Origin: a virus
Length of the DNA: 28,843 bases
Reading direction: 5' to 3' (one strand)
Virus record (IMG/VR): IMGVR_UViG_3300029990_000044
Coordinates: 1-28,843 of that record
Part shown: positions 22,452 through 28,843 of the stretch, piece by piece
Layout: each line of letters begins with the position of its first letter
How positions within the stretch are numbered: the first letter of the stretch is position 1
Notes under the pieces: generated by a model
The model's database searches: none
Told to the model about the DNA's origin: nothing
Seen by the model: the letters and a program-made list of their open reading frames with translations, nothing else
Position numbers and translations under genes: made by a program

Positions 22452-22524
22452 AGAGTACCTTAAATTAATAAGATACTCTAGTTTGTAAAAGTAAATGAGG
22501 GTCATTACTTCTCATTCCTTTTAC
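22452..22524 (+). ncRNA. Two adjacent hairpins in a long gene-free gap
   Basis: The 22447-22678 gap (232 bases) holds no good ORF. Hairpin 1 (22452-22479): AGAGTA/TACTCT, a mismatch, then CTTA/TAAG with a 6-base loop. Hairpin 2 (22485-22524): GTAAAAG/CTTTTAC and AATGAG/CTCATT, 13 pairs with a small internal loop. Neither has a T-tract. They could be a structured RNA, an attenuator or an mRNA end-protector. The rest of the gap shows nothing I can name. Confidence 0.35.
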
Positions 22525-22678
22525 ATCAATCAGTAACATTTATTAAATGCAACTTCATGACTAAGAAGATATTTATATTATAACCCATTTAAAATATAAA
22601 TATACAAGTAAATTTTGGTTGTATTTGAAGATTATATTAAGTTCAAATGAAAGGAATATTTTAAAGGGAGTTGAGAAT

Positions 22679-22858
22679 ATGAGATTAATAAATAAGTTGG
22701 ATGAAGAAATAAATGAATTTAAAGAAATTCTTGATTTAGCAGAAGATAATATTGATATAAGAGATGTAAAATATTTATTAAGTGGATTAGAAATTACAGT
22801 TAACAATATTAGAGAACAATTAAATAAAGTAGATAATAGTCTTAGTGAGATAATATAA
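22679..22858 (+). CDS. Hypothetical 59-residue helical protein
   Basis: I choose ATG 22679 after AAGGGAGTTGAGA; the frame extends 60 bases upstream without a ribosome binding site. Acidic two-helix protein (MRLINKLDEEINEFKEILDL, then VKYLLSGLEITVNNIREQLNKV), probably an antiparallel coiled coil. Confidence 0.75.
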   Translation: MRLINKLDEEINEFKEILDLAEDNIDIRDVKYLLSGLEITVNNIREQLNKVDNSLSEII

Positions 22859-22887
22859 ATTTGAGTGATTAAAGGATGTGAATAAGA

Positions 22888-23124
22888 ATGCATTTATTTC
22901 ATTGTTGGCATAAAGTAGAAGGTGGTGAAAGAAAAATACCTTCTAAATCAAAATGTAAATTACAAAAATCACAATTTATACATAATGGACATATTGATTA
23001 TACAATTCAATATAAATGTTGTATTTGTGGAAAAGTAAAAGAAAGTTCTTTATATAAAGATTATGACATATCAAGAGCTGAAGAATATAAAACAAAGGAG
23101 GAATATAATTATGAAAAGATATAG
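22888..23124 (+). CDS. Zinc-binding phage-type protein, 78 residues
   Basis: ATG follows AAGGATGTGAATAAGA. It begins MHLFHCWHKV, and residues about 50-58 are KCCICGKVKES. HxxHCWH plus CCICG is a pattern I know from small phage proteins with a zinc knuckle. It overlaps the next gene by 14 bases, with AAAGGAGG for that gene inside its 3' end. Confidence 0.75.
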   Translation: MHLFHCWHKVEGGERKIPSKSKCKLQKSQFIHNGHIDYTIQYKCCICGKVKESSLYKDYDISRAEEYKTKEEYNYEKI

Positions 23125-23305
23125 AATAGAAATCAGTCAAAACGGATGGGAGTATACAGGATATGCATGGATTACCTGTGATACTATAAAGAAAATATCA
23201 GATAAAAGTGTATTAATAGATGGGATATATACGTTAAAATTCGATGAAGAGATTGGGAATATTATAGAATCAAATAATAATGATGATGAATATAACTTTG
23301 AATGA
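23111..23305 (+). CDS. Hypothetical 64-residue protein
   Basis: I choose ATG 23111 after AAAGGAGGAATATAATT. Beta-rich (YRIEISQNGWEYTGYAWITCDTIKKISDKSVLIDGIYTLKF) with an acidic tail. Probably a small barrel. Function unknown. Confidence 0.75.
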   Translation: MKRYRIEISQNGWEYTGYAWITCDTIKKISDKSVLIDGIYTLKFDEEIGNIIESNNNDDEYNFE

Positions 23306-23331
23306 ACAGTACACAAATAGGAGGTATAGCA

Positions 23332-23565
23332 ATGAAGATTAAATATAGATTAGATTATGTAATAGATGCAGTATTAGAACTAGAGGAAGATGATTTAACA
23401 GAAGAAGCATTAACTGCAATTAAAAATGGAGAGCCTTTTGTTACTGATGTAGATAGAAAAGATTTGATTGAAGGTCTAGCATTTAAGATGGGGATTAAAC
23501 CTAGTGAAATTAAAATAAAAAATGAAGATATTAGAGTTATAGAAGAAGTTGAGGAGGAAAATTAA
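23332..23565 (+). CDS. Hypothetical 77-residue acidic protein
   Basis: I choose ATG 23332 after AGGAGGTATAGCA. LDYVIDAVLELEEDDLTEEALTAIKNGEPFVTDVDRKDLIEGLA is acidic and helical. The end carries GAGGAGG for the next gene, one base after the stop. Function unknown. Confidence 0.75.
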   Translation: MKIKYRLDYVIDAVLELEEDDLTEEALTAIKNGEPFVTDVDRKDLIEGLAFKMGIKPSEIKIKNEDIRVIEEVEEEN

Positions 23566-23566
23566 G

Positions 23567-23803
23567 ATGAATAAAGAGTATATGGTATTATATTGTAACG
23601 ATGATGGAGAAACAAAAATCACATATTATAATAAACAGGAATTGGAATCATGGTTAAATAGTGATTGGACTGAAGGTGCTACATATTTAGATAACACAAC
23701 TACAGAAATGCCTTGGAGTGTTGATGGTTCATATTATATGATTATTAAAGGACAAGTAGTAGTTCCACAACCTAAACAAATTATAACTAAGTATGAAATA
23801 TAA
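23567..23803 (+). CDS. Hypothetical 78-residue protein
   Basis: I choose ATG 23567 after GAGGAGGAAAATTAAG. EYMVLYCNDDGETKITYYNKQELESWLNSDWTEGATYLD is a beta-alpha unit, followed by a beta-rich end with VVVPQPKQIITKYEI. Resembles short phage proteins of unknown role. Confidence 0.75.
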   Translation: MNKEYMVLYCNDDGETKITYYNKQELESWLNSDWTEGATYLDNTTTEMPWSVDGSYYMIIKGQVVVPQPKQIITKYEI

Positions 23804-23816
23804 GGAGTAACAGATT

Positions 23817-24038
23817 ATGTATAATGATTTAGTAAAAGAAAGTTACTATAATGGAATAAAACAAGGAATTACAACTACAATATTAGGGTTATTTATGATG
23901 AGTAAGATAACAGAAGAAGTTGCTGACCAATATATTAACAGTTATAAAAATGAAATTGGATTTGAAGATATAATTACCATTTATGAAGAAAATAAAATTA
24001 AAACTAAAGAAAAACTTAATCAAATGGGAAAGTTATAA
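23817..24038 (+). CDS. Hypothetical 73-residue helical protein
   Basis: ATG follows AAGGAGTAACAGATT. Contains a moderately hydrophobic helix (GITTTILGLFMMSKITEEVADQYI), then an amphipathic helix. Possibly membrane-associated, but the helix is too polar for a confident membrane span. Confidence 0.7.
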   Translation: MYNDLVKESYYNGIKQGITTTILGLFMMSKITEEVADQYINSYKNEIGFEDIITIYEENKIKTKEKLNQMGKL

Positions 24039-24044
24039 TTTAAA

Positions 24045-24111
24045 ATGGCTCTATTACTAGCTTTACAGACTTGTACAAGCAGTTAAACTATTAGTTTTAA
24101 GTGCTTTTAAT
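24045..24111 (+). other. Structured intergenic segment
   Basis: In the gap before 24143, ATGGCTCTATTACTAG (24045-24060) resembles 25976-25992. It is followed by CTTGTACAAG, a perfect palindrome, and by TTAAACTATTAGTTTTAA, a short hairpin with one bulge ahead of GTGCTTTTAA. It may be a weak terminator or an RNA element. Confidence 0.3.
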
Positions 24112-24142
24112 AAATTATATAAAATGGAAAGGAATGATACAT

Positions 24143-24397
24143 ATGAATCAAAAATTTAACCATGTATTTTGTAAACATAAAAACAATTTTGATTATTGTT
24201 ATAAATGTGAGAAAGAATGCCCGTCAGTTAGTAATCTATGGTATACATATATAAGAAATCCTATAGTTAATTTCTTTATTGCATTAAGATATGGATTTGT
24301 AAAATGTAATCAAATACCAACTAGATGTAGCTATCTTTATAGAAATAAATATTGTTTATTCAAAGATAGAAATTGCTATTCAAATAGAAAGAAATAA
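24143..24397 (+). CDS. Cysteine-rich small protein, 84 residues
   Basis: I choose ATG 24143 after GAAAGGAATGATAC. Eight Cys, including FCKHKN, YCYKCEKEC and four spaced through the basic C-terminal half. A central NPIVNFFIALRYGF is hydrophobic but short. Zinc binding is likely; function unknown. Confidence 0.7.
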   Translation: MNQKFNHVFCKHKNNFDYCYKCEKECPSVSNLWYTYIRNPIVNFFIALRYGFVKCNQIPTRCSYLYRNKYCLFKDRNCYSNRKK

Positions 24398-24448
24398 TAA
24401 ATTTAGTATATAGATAAAATATAAACAATTAAAGGAGAATGAATTATT

Positions 24449-25723
24449 ATGGATTTAAAAGAAATGTTACAAAGAACTACAGAATCATTAAAAGAAAATT
24501 CTATTATAGAAGAAAAGCAAATTAAACAAGAAGCTGAAAAGGTAGAAGCTAGAACAACTACAGAATATGATATTGATTCAAGAGAAGTTGAAATGATTTT
24601 ATCATTAGGATTAAAAATAGATAAATTTACACCACAAGATACAGATGGTAACTATTATGATGCTGAGGAATATTACTATTGTTCTAATGACAAATGGAAT
24701 GTGAAAATTAGAAACTTACTTTATGATCCTGATTTAGGAACAATACTTCAAGTTCTAGAATTAACAAATAAAACAGATGGACAAGTAGTAGATTTCTATT
24801 GTGATTTATGGTGTCAAAATACAGGTGATACTAGATTTAAACAATTTAAATATTTACTAAATCATACATATGATGAATATATAAAAGAAGAATTTGGACT
24901 ATATTTTACATTACCTAAACTATTAAGAGAGAAAGGGTTTGATGTAATAGAAAATGATTTTACATTTAATCCAATTAGATGCATTGGGAATTTAGAAATT
25001 TCACAACCTAGCAAACCTAAAATAAAATCATATTTAATAATTAGTCATGATTATGGGTGCTATGTATCTCTAAGTAGTATTTTAAAAGACACTATGTTTA
25101 ATAAAAATATTGGTTACTCTGCAAATTATAATAGTGAGAAAGATATAGATATTTTAGCAGAGATGATAAATAAACATATTGAACATATTGAAGGTAAAAT
25201 TGGATATCTTGAAGATGAAAGATATTATGATAATAAAGATATTGAAAGGTTATTTGATAGCTATAAAAGAAAATTTGACCATGTTACAGATATGTCGGAT
25301 AGTTATAAATATGAATATTGGAATATATCAGAATATAATGATAGAGAACCGACAACAGAAGAAACTGATGAATATAATAGAATGTGTGATTTAGCCGAAA
25401 TAAATCATTATACTGGAGCTGAAATTTATAAAAAGTATGAGGTCTTAATAAATCATAATGCTTATCATTTTGGAGGTGTAGGAACTACCTATGAATTTGA
25501 AGTAATATATAATTTAAACATTGATAAAGATAATTGTATATTAAATGTAAAGCAAACTACTACAGAATATGCAGGCAGAAATAATGTATTAAATGACGAA
25601 AGCTTAGAAAATGAAATCAAAGAAGAAACTAATACATATTCAATTAATGGAACTTTTACATACATAGAAGATACATTGACAGAATTTTTAGATGAATTAA
25701 GTAAAATAGTTGAGACTGAATAA
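24449..25723 (+). CDS. Hypothetical 424-residue protein
   Basis: The longest complete accessory ORF after 2817, with ATG after AAAGGAGAATGAATTATT. Residues 1-45 are a charged helix. Residues about 45-180 are alpha/beta (VEMILSLGLKIDKFTPQD, TILQVLELTNKTDGQVVDFYCDLWCQNTG), followed by IKSYLIISHDYGCYVSLSSILKD, an acidic helical part and a beta-rich end. Pairs of Tyr/Asp stretches are frequent. No catalytic motif or named family seen. Confidence 0.8.
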   Translation: MDLKEMLQRTTESLKENSIIEEKQIKQEAEKVEARTTTEYDIDSREVEMILSLGLKIDKFTPQDTDGNYYDAEEYYYCSNDKWNVKIRNLLYDPDLGTILQVLELTNKTDGQVVDFYCDLWCQNTGDTRFKQFKYLLNHTYDEYIKEEFGLYFTLPKLLREKGFDVIENDFTFNPIRCIGNLEISQPSKPKIKSYLIISHDYGCYVSLSSILKDTMFNKNIGYSANYNSEKDIDILAEMINKHIEHIEGKIGYLEDERYYDNKDIERLFDSYKRKFDHVTDMSDSYKYEYWNISEYNDREPTTEETDEYNRMCDLAEINHYTGAEIYKKYEVLINHNAYHFGGVGTTYEFEVIYNLNIDKDNCILNVKQTTTEYAGRNNVLNDESLENEIKEETNTYSINGTFTYIEDTLTEFLDELSKIVETE

Positions 25724-25745
25724 AAGAAAAAAGGAGGAATTAAAA

Positions 25746-25964
25746 ATGAAACTTGAAGAGATCTATGTGGATAAAATTAAAAAATTAGAACCTGAAGTAA
25801 ACTTTAGAAAACACAGTGAAGCAGATATACTTTTATGTGAACTATTAAATAAATTAGGTTATGAAAAAGTAGTTGAGGAATATAATAAGATTCCCAAATA
25901 TTACCTAAGTCTAGGAGAAAGTGAAGTAAGTATAGGAAATGATTATAGAATGAAACGAAAGTAA
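25746..25964 (+). CDS. Hypothetical 72-residue protein
   Basis: I choose ATG 25746 after AAAGGAGGAATTAAAA; the in-frame upstream extension overlaps the preceding gene. FRKHSEADILLCELLNKLGYEKVVEEYNKIPKYY is helical. This HSEADxLLCxLLxxLGYxxVVxxYxxI pattern is one I know from small phage proteins without function. Confidence 0.75.
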   Translation: MKLEEIYVDKIKKLEPEVNFRKHSEADILLCELLNKLGYEKVVEEYNKIPKYYLSLGESEVSIGNDYRMKRK

Positions 25965-25978
25965 TAAAAACAACAATG

Positions 25979-26001
25979 GGGCTATTACATAGTTCTAGCC
26001 C
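25979..26001 (+). other. Hairpin, possible weak terminator
   Basis: GGGCTA/TAGCCC (25979-25984 with 25996-26001), 11-base loop, followed by TTATAAAA, which is not a strong T-tract. The left arm resembles the segment at 24045. Confidence 0.35.
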
Positions 26002-26081
26002 TTATAAAAGCACATAAAAAATGTATTTTATCAAGATTTAATAAATTAAAAGTAAATAAAAATAGAAAAGGAGTGAATAAA

Positions 26082-26273
26082 ATGGAATTAAGATTATTTA
26101 AAAAAGATAAAGAAGAGTATACAAGAATTAAATTATCAAATAAATCAGAAAGACCAGCAATAGTTGAAATAGCTTGTATGTTAGGAGAACCAATAAAAAC
26201 AAGTGCAACATATACTTACTTTGAAACTAAAGGTGATATTTCTGCTACAAGTAAATTATTAGGATTGAAATAG
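26082..26273 (+). CDS. Hypothetical 63-residue basic protein
   Basis: I choose ATG 26082 after AAAAGGAG; GTG 26073 lies within the site. LRLFKKDKEEYTRIKLSNKSERPAIVEIACMLGEPIKTS ends with a short YFETKGDISATSKLLG. Function unknown. Confidence 0.75.
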   Translation: MELRLFKKDKEEYTRIKLSNKSERPAIVEIACMLGEPIKTSATYTYFETKGDISATSKLLGLK

Positions 26274-26284
26274 GAGGTAGTCTT

Positions 26285-26515
26285 ATGCATAACTGTTTAT
26301 TATGTGGACATTGCAGTAACGATAGTGATGATGAATATGGATTATCTAGTTGTTATACATGTTATAAGAGAGAACTAGATAATGATACGAGATTCCCATA
26401 TAGGAATACTAAATGTAAATTATATGAAAATGATACAAGTGTAGTTAGTTTGACTAATAAAGGTGTAGGTAAAGTATTATTTGAAACAATAACTTGGCAA
26501 GTAGATGATTATTAA
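26285..26515 (+). CDS. Zinc-binding Cys-rich protein, 76 residues
   Basis: ATG follows AGGAGGTAGTCTT. CLLCGHC at residues 4-10, CYTC at about 23-26, and one more Cys. This looks like a treble-clef or rubredoxin-like zinc site with an acidic loop between. Likely a partner- or nucleic-acid-binding protein. Confidence 0.75.
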   Translation: MHNCLLCGHCSNDSDDEYGLSSCYTCYKRELDNDTRFPYRNTKCKLYENDTSVVSLTNKGVGKVLFETITWQVDDY

Positions 26516-26546
26516 GAGCCTTTAAATGATGTCTTTTATTGGAAGT

Positions 26547-26562
26547 TAATAAATTAATAGTA
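26547..26562 (+). repeat. 16-base motif, diverged solitary copy
   Basis: TAATAAATTAATAGTA, two mismatches, 5 bases before the GAAGGAGA ribosome binding site of the kinase-like gene. Confidence 0.55.
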
Positions 26563-26577
26563 ATAGAAGGAGAAACA

Positions 26578-26955
26578 ATGTGGATATTAAAAGGAACTAT
26601 GAGAAGAGTTTTTGTATTTAAAAATATAGCTATAAAAATACCATTGGATATAAAAGGTTATTTAGCAAATATGAATGAGATACATAATTGGTATAAATAC
26701 AAACAATATAAAGAATATCTATGCCCCATAATATTTCATGATTTGCTAGGTTTAATGGTAGTAATGAAAAGAGTTCAGCCAGTATACGATTTAGATGAAT
26801 TTGATTTAAGTTTTATAGAATTTAGGCATCCAATATTTAATGATATAAAAGAAAATAATTTTGGATTGCTGAAGGGTAAATTAGTAAAAATTGATTATGG
26901 TAATGACTATTGGCTATATAATGTGTGGATTGATATTAAAAACAAATTAATATAA
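26578..26955 (+). CDS. Miniature protein-kinase-like protein, 125 residues
   Basis: I choose ATG 26578, after GAAGGAGAAACA. The sequence follows a protein kinase in miniature: AIKIP (Lys 20, the ATP-binding Lys position), NEIHNW (Glu 34, the helix C Glu), MVVMKRVQPV (Met 63, hinge region), then DIKENNFG (Asp 89, Lys 91, Asn 94, the catalytic-loop D-x-K-x-x-N order) and KLVKIDYG (Asp 106-Tyr-Gly, the DFG position). The glycine-rich loop is poor and the C-lobe almost absent. Such tiny kinase-like proteins occur in phages; activity is unknown. It may be an inactive mimic. Confidence 0.6.
   Translation: MWILKGTMRRVFVFKNIAIKIPLDIKGYLANMNEIHNWYKYKQYKEYLCPIIFHDLLGLMVVMKRVQPVYDLDEFDLSFIEFRHPIFNDIKENNFGLLKGKLVKIDYGNDYWLYNVWIDIKNKLI
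26940..26955 (+). repeat. 16-base motif, copy upstream of a promoter
   Basis: AAACAAATTAATATAA encodes the last residues and stop of the kinase-like gene and ends 7 bases before TTGACA. Confidence 0.7.
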
Positions 26956-26962
26956 TTAAGTA

Positions 26963-26991
26963 TTGACATATATAAATTATGGTAGTAAACT
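26963..26991 (+). promoter_or_regulatory. Sigma-70-type promoter flanked by two motif copies
   Basis: Perfect TTGACA (26963-26968), 17 bases, TAAACT (26986-26991), with motif copies at 26940 and 27009. Should drive the run from 27045 on. Confidence 0.75.
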
Positions 26992-27008
26992 AATGATATA
27001 CCAAAGTT

Positions 27009-27024
27009 AAATAAATTAATAAAT
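27009..27024 (+). repeat. 16-base motif, downstream copy
   Basis: AAATAAATTAATAAAT, followed at once by a second AATAAATTAA core, giving two overlapping cores. It lies 69 bases after the upstream copy. Confidence 0.6.
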
Positions 27025-27044
27025 TAAGAAAGGGATTGATTAAA

Positions 27045-27386
27045 ATGCAAAGAGGATTAAGAGCCAAACTTCATTTTTACGAAGATTATTCAGGATATAG
27101 CGAAAAAGAATTAGATGAGAAATTAAAAAAGTTAGAAATAGATGTAGATAGTTTTTCTAATTATAATGGTGAAATGCCTGTACATGAATATAAGTCATTA
27201 ATTATACAAAATGAATTATTTAAATTAAGAGACAAAGAAATAGAAACTTGTTATGGCTTATTAAAAGAGAAAAAATACATAAATCAAGAAGAACGACAAA
27301 AGTATGAAGAGTCAATAAATTCACTTTTGGATGAAAAAATTGAAGAACTAAATAAGTTAGAAAGTGTTAATAAATTAAAATTATAA
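27045..27386 (+). CDS. Hypothetical 113-residue coiled-coil protein
   Basis: I choose ATG 27045 after AAAGGGATTGAT; TTG 27036 overlaps the site. Basic N-terminus (MQRGLRAKLHFYEDYSGYSEKELDEKLKKLEIDV), then a helical, charged C-terminal half. First gene of the unit opened by the 26963 promoter. Function unknown. Confidence 0.75.
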   Translation: MQRGLRAKLHFYEDYSGYSEKELDEKLKKLEIDVDSFSNYNGEMPVHEYKSLIIQNELFKLRDKEIETCYGLLKEKKYINQEERQKYEESINSLLDEKIEELNKLESVNKLKL

Positions 27387-27398
27387 AGGAGAATAATA

Positions 27399-28172
27399 AT
27401 GGTAAATGAATATAGATACATTGATTTAGGTGAAGAATGGAGAATGTTAATTATTAGTAGTGCAGTATCAGAATCTTATGCACAATTATTTTCAGAACAT
27501 AAAACAAATGAATTACTTTTAAAATTAAGAGAACTTGGTTTTATTACAGATGATGAACCAAAAGTACATTCACAACTAATGAGAGAAATAAAAACCTTAT
27601 GGAATGATATTTCTGAAGATGATAGAAAACTAATTATAAAATACTCATGTGAGGTGAATAAAATAATGAAAATATATAGAATTAAAGTATTTACTAAAGA
27701 AGATAACATTAAAGAAGTGACTGAGGATTTGGCTAGAAAAGTTAGATATTATGCTAAAGTGATTGCTTTAAACGATTATGGTAGGATTATTGGAGGTCAG
27801 TTTATTATTGATATACATAAGTGGGAGTTAAGCCAAAAAGCTAATAGAGGACACGTTATCATTTATGATGATGGTTTTTCACAGGATGAAATTGAAGAAT
27901 TTTTAAAACCTATGGGAACAAATATAGATTTTTATAAAGAACCTTTATTTATCAAGTTAGATAATTTTAAAGATATTGTATCTAAATATGAAGAATACTT
28001 TAAAAATTTTATTAAATGGATAAATCAAGATTTAAAAGAATTAAATGATAAAACTGATAAAGAACATAAAGAAAAGATGAATAATTTGGACTCAGAATTA
28101 AAAGAACTAGAAAGATTAGAAAATGAAGAAATGGGAAAAATTAAAAACTACTATGATAATTTGAAAGTATAA
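27399..28172 (+). CDS. Two-part phage protein with internal start at 27666
   Basis: ATG follows AAAGGAGAATAATA. Residues 1-89 form a helical N-part (WRMLIISSAVSESYAQLFSE, LLLKLRELGF). At 27651-27657 there is GAGGTGA, and 8 bases on an in-frame ATG (27666) begins MKIYRIKVFTKEDNIKEV, an alpha/beta unit, followed by a Lys/Glu coiled-coil tail (KELNDKTDKEHKEKMNNLDS). As in two other genes here, the layout suggests an in-frame fusion with a 168-residue product possible from the inner start. Role unknown. Confidence 0.75.
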   Translation: MVNEYRYIDLGEEWRMLIISSAVSESYAQLFSEHKTNELLLKLRELGFITDDEPKVHSQLMREIKTLWNDISEDDRKLIIKYSCEVNKIMKIYRIKVFTKEDNIKEVTEDLARKVRYYAKVIALNDYGRIIGGQFIIDIHKWELSQKANRGHVIIYDDGFSQDEIEEFLKPMGTNIDFYKEPLFIKLDNFKDIVSKYEEYFKNFIKWINQDLKELNDKTDKEHKEKMNNLDSELKELERLENEEMGKIKNYYDNLKV

Positions 28173-28188
28173 AAATAAATTAATAAAA
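28173..28188 (+). repeat. 16-base motif, solitary copy
   Basis: AAATAAATTAATAAAA begins one base after a stop codon and runs into the AAAGGAGAGAG ribosome binding site of the gene at 28205. Confidence 0.65.
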
Positions 28189-28204
28189 AGGAGAGAGAAG
28201 ACAA

Positions 28205-28480
28205 ATGTATAATTATAGTTTGGATTTTAGAATAACAGGTCAAGAAGCTAGAAAAGATATTCAAAGAGATGGACTTCAATCAGAAAAGGAATATTCCTTT
28301 GATGAATGGAAGACTATTGTTAAGGAAGCGATTGAATCTATTGAAGAAAATGAAATACAGTATATCACGACTAATGTAATATTAAGAAAAATTGTAGAAC
28401 TACATAATGATTTCAAACCTATAGATTGGAAAGGCAGTGTTTTTATTGAAATGGAACAAAATAATGAAGGAGGAATGTAA
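28205..28480 (+). CDS. Hypothetical 91-residue protein
   Basis: ATG follows AAAGGAGAGAGAAGACAA. YNYSLDFRITGQEARKDI, then helical SFDEWKTIVKEAIESIEE and a closing beta part. Its end carries GAAGGAGG for the last gene, which starts two bases after its stop. Function unknown. Confidence 0.75.
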   Translation: MYNYSLDFRITGQEARKDIQRDGLQSEKEYSFDEWKTIVKEAIESIEENEIQYITTNVILRKIVELHNDFKPIDWKGSVFIEMEQNNEGGM

Positions 28481-28481
28481 A

Positions 28482-28843
28482 ATGGCTTGGAAAAATAGAG
28501 AAGAATTAAAGGTTAATGTATTAAGATTTAGTGGGGATTTGACTCCAACTAATACCAAATGTAGTTGTTGTGGAAAAGAAAAACCATCGGAAGATACAAT
28601 AGATTTAGGTGATAAAATACATCATATTTGTTCAGATTGTACATCATTACTAGTTCAGTTTTTAGTTACTAAAGAAAATTCAGATATGTTTTTAAAAAGT
28701 ATAAATGACGGATTAGAATATGAAAAAGCAACACCAGAATTTTTAAGCATGGCAGGCAGAACAAGTGGATGTATGGATAAAATTGATAGAGAAATACAAA
28801 GAGATGAAAGAAAAAGATTAAATGAATTAAATAAAGCAACAAA
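28482..28843 (+). CDS. Zinc-ribbon protein, 3' truncated
   Basis: ATG 28482 after GGAGGAATGTAA. The frame is open to the right edge, giving 120 residues. KCSCCGKEK at residues 27-33 and ICSDCTSLL about 18 residues on form a four-Cys zinc ribbon; helical remainder (DKIDREIQRDERKR near the edge). Likely nucleic-acid or partner binding. The C-terminus is not in the window. Confidence 0.75.
   Translation, partial: MAWKNREELKVNVLRFSGDLTPTNTKCSCCGKEKPSEDTIDLGDKIHHICSDCTSLLVQFLVTKENSDMFLKSINDGLEYEKATPEFLSMAGRTSGCMDKIDREIQRDERKRLNELNKAT

Noticed and set aside
25179-25394. 71-codon + strand frame nested in the 424-residue gene
   Set aside because: Out of frame inside a good gene, no ribosome binding site, low-complexity Ile/Lys/Met product.
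1-28843. tRNA genes, CRISPR arrays, insertion sequences, long direct repeats
   Set aside because: None seen. The only recurring sequences are the short intergenic motifs, which are spaced by whole genes and not regularly like CRISPR repeats.

Overview
The window is AT-rich, Clostridium-like DNA. It holds about 67 short, tightly packed genes, all on the + strand, with strong AGGAGG-type ribosome binding sites and many 1-4 base stop/start overlaps. I see no rRNA, tRNA, CRISPR array, insertion sequence, or recognisable phage structural, packaging or replication gene. This gene density, single direction and abundance of tiny Cys-rich and acidic proteins fit the accessory (early/middle) region of a large Clostridium phage or plasmid-like prophage. 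That origin is an inference.

Layout. 1-2817: a left-truncated gene with a degraded tyrosine-recombinase-like core and a degenerate HNH/AP2-type tail, then a coiled-coil protein with a DUF2325-like C-terminus, closed by a good terminator. 2880-13534: the first run of accessory genes, starting at a motif-flanked promoter. It includes a PD-(D/E)XK nuclease-like protein, a guanylate-kinase-like P-loop protein, a DUF5662-like protein and a two-helix membrane protein, and ends at a second terminator. 13594-17827: a second promoter and run, with zinc-ribbon proteins and a papain/transglutaminase-like protein. 17826-20841, 20842-26955 and 26940-28843 are three further units, each opened by the same kind of promoter. 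They include a 125-residue miniature protein-kinase-like protein (26578-26955). The last gene runs off the right edge.

The most interesting signal is regulatory. A 16-base motif, consensus AAAYAAATTAAYAKAA, recurs at least a dozen times, only between genes or across stop codons. At five places it lies 5-8 bases upstream of a -35 box with exactly 17 bases to the -10. In four of those a second copy lies 59-69 bases downstream of the first, near the predicted transcription start. Other copies sit just before ribosome binding sites. This looks like a dispersed operator set. The catalytically degraded recombinase-like protein at the left edge is a plausible binder, by analogy with MrpR (YopR) of Bacillus phage SPbeta, a recombinase-fold repressor that binds elements dispersed over the phage genome. 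The assignment is untested.

Other points: three genes look like in-frame fusions of two genes, each keeping an internal ribosome binding site and start codon at the domain junction; two, perhaps three, genes have ATA where the start codon should be.
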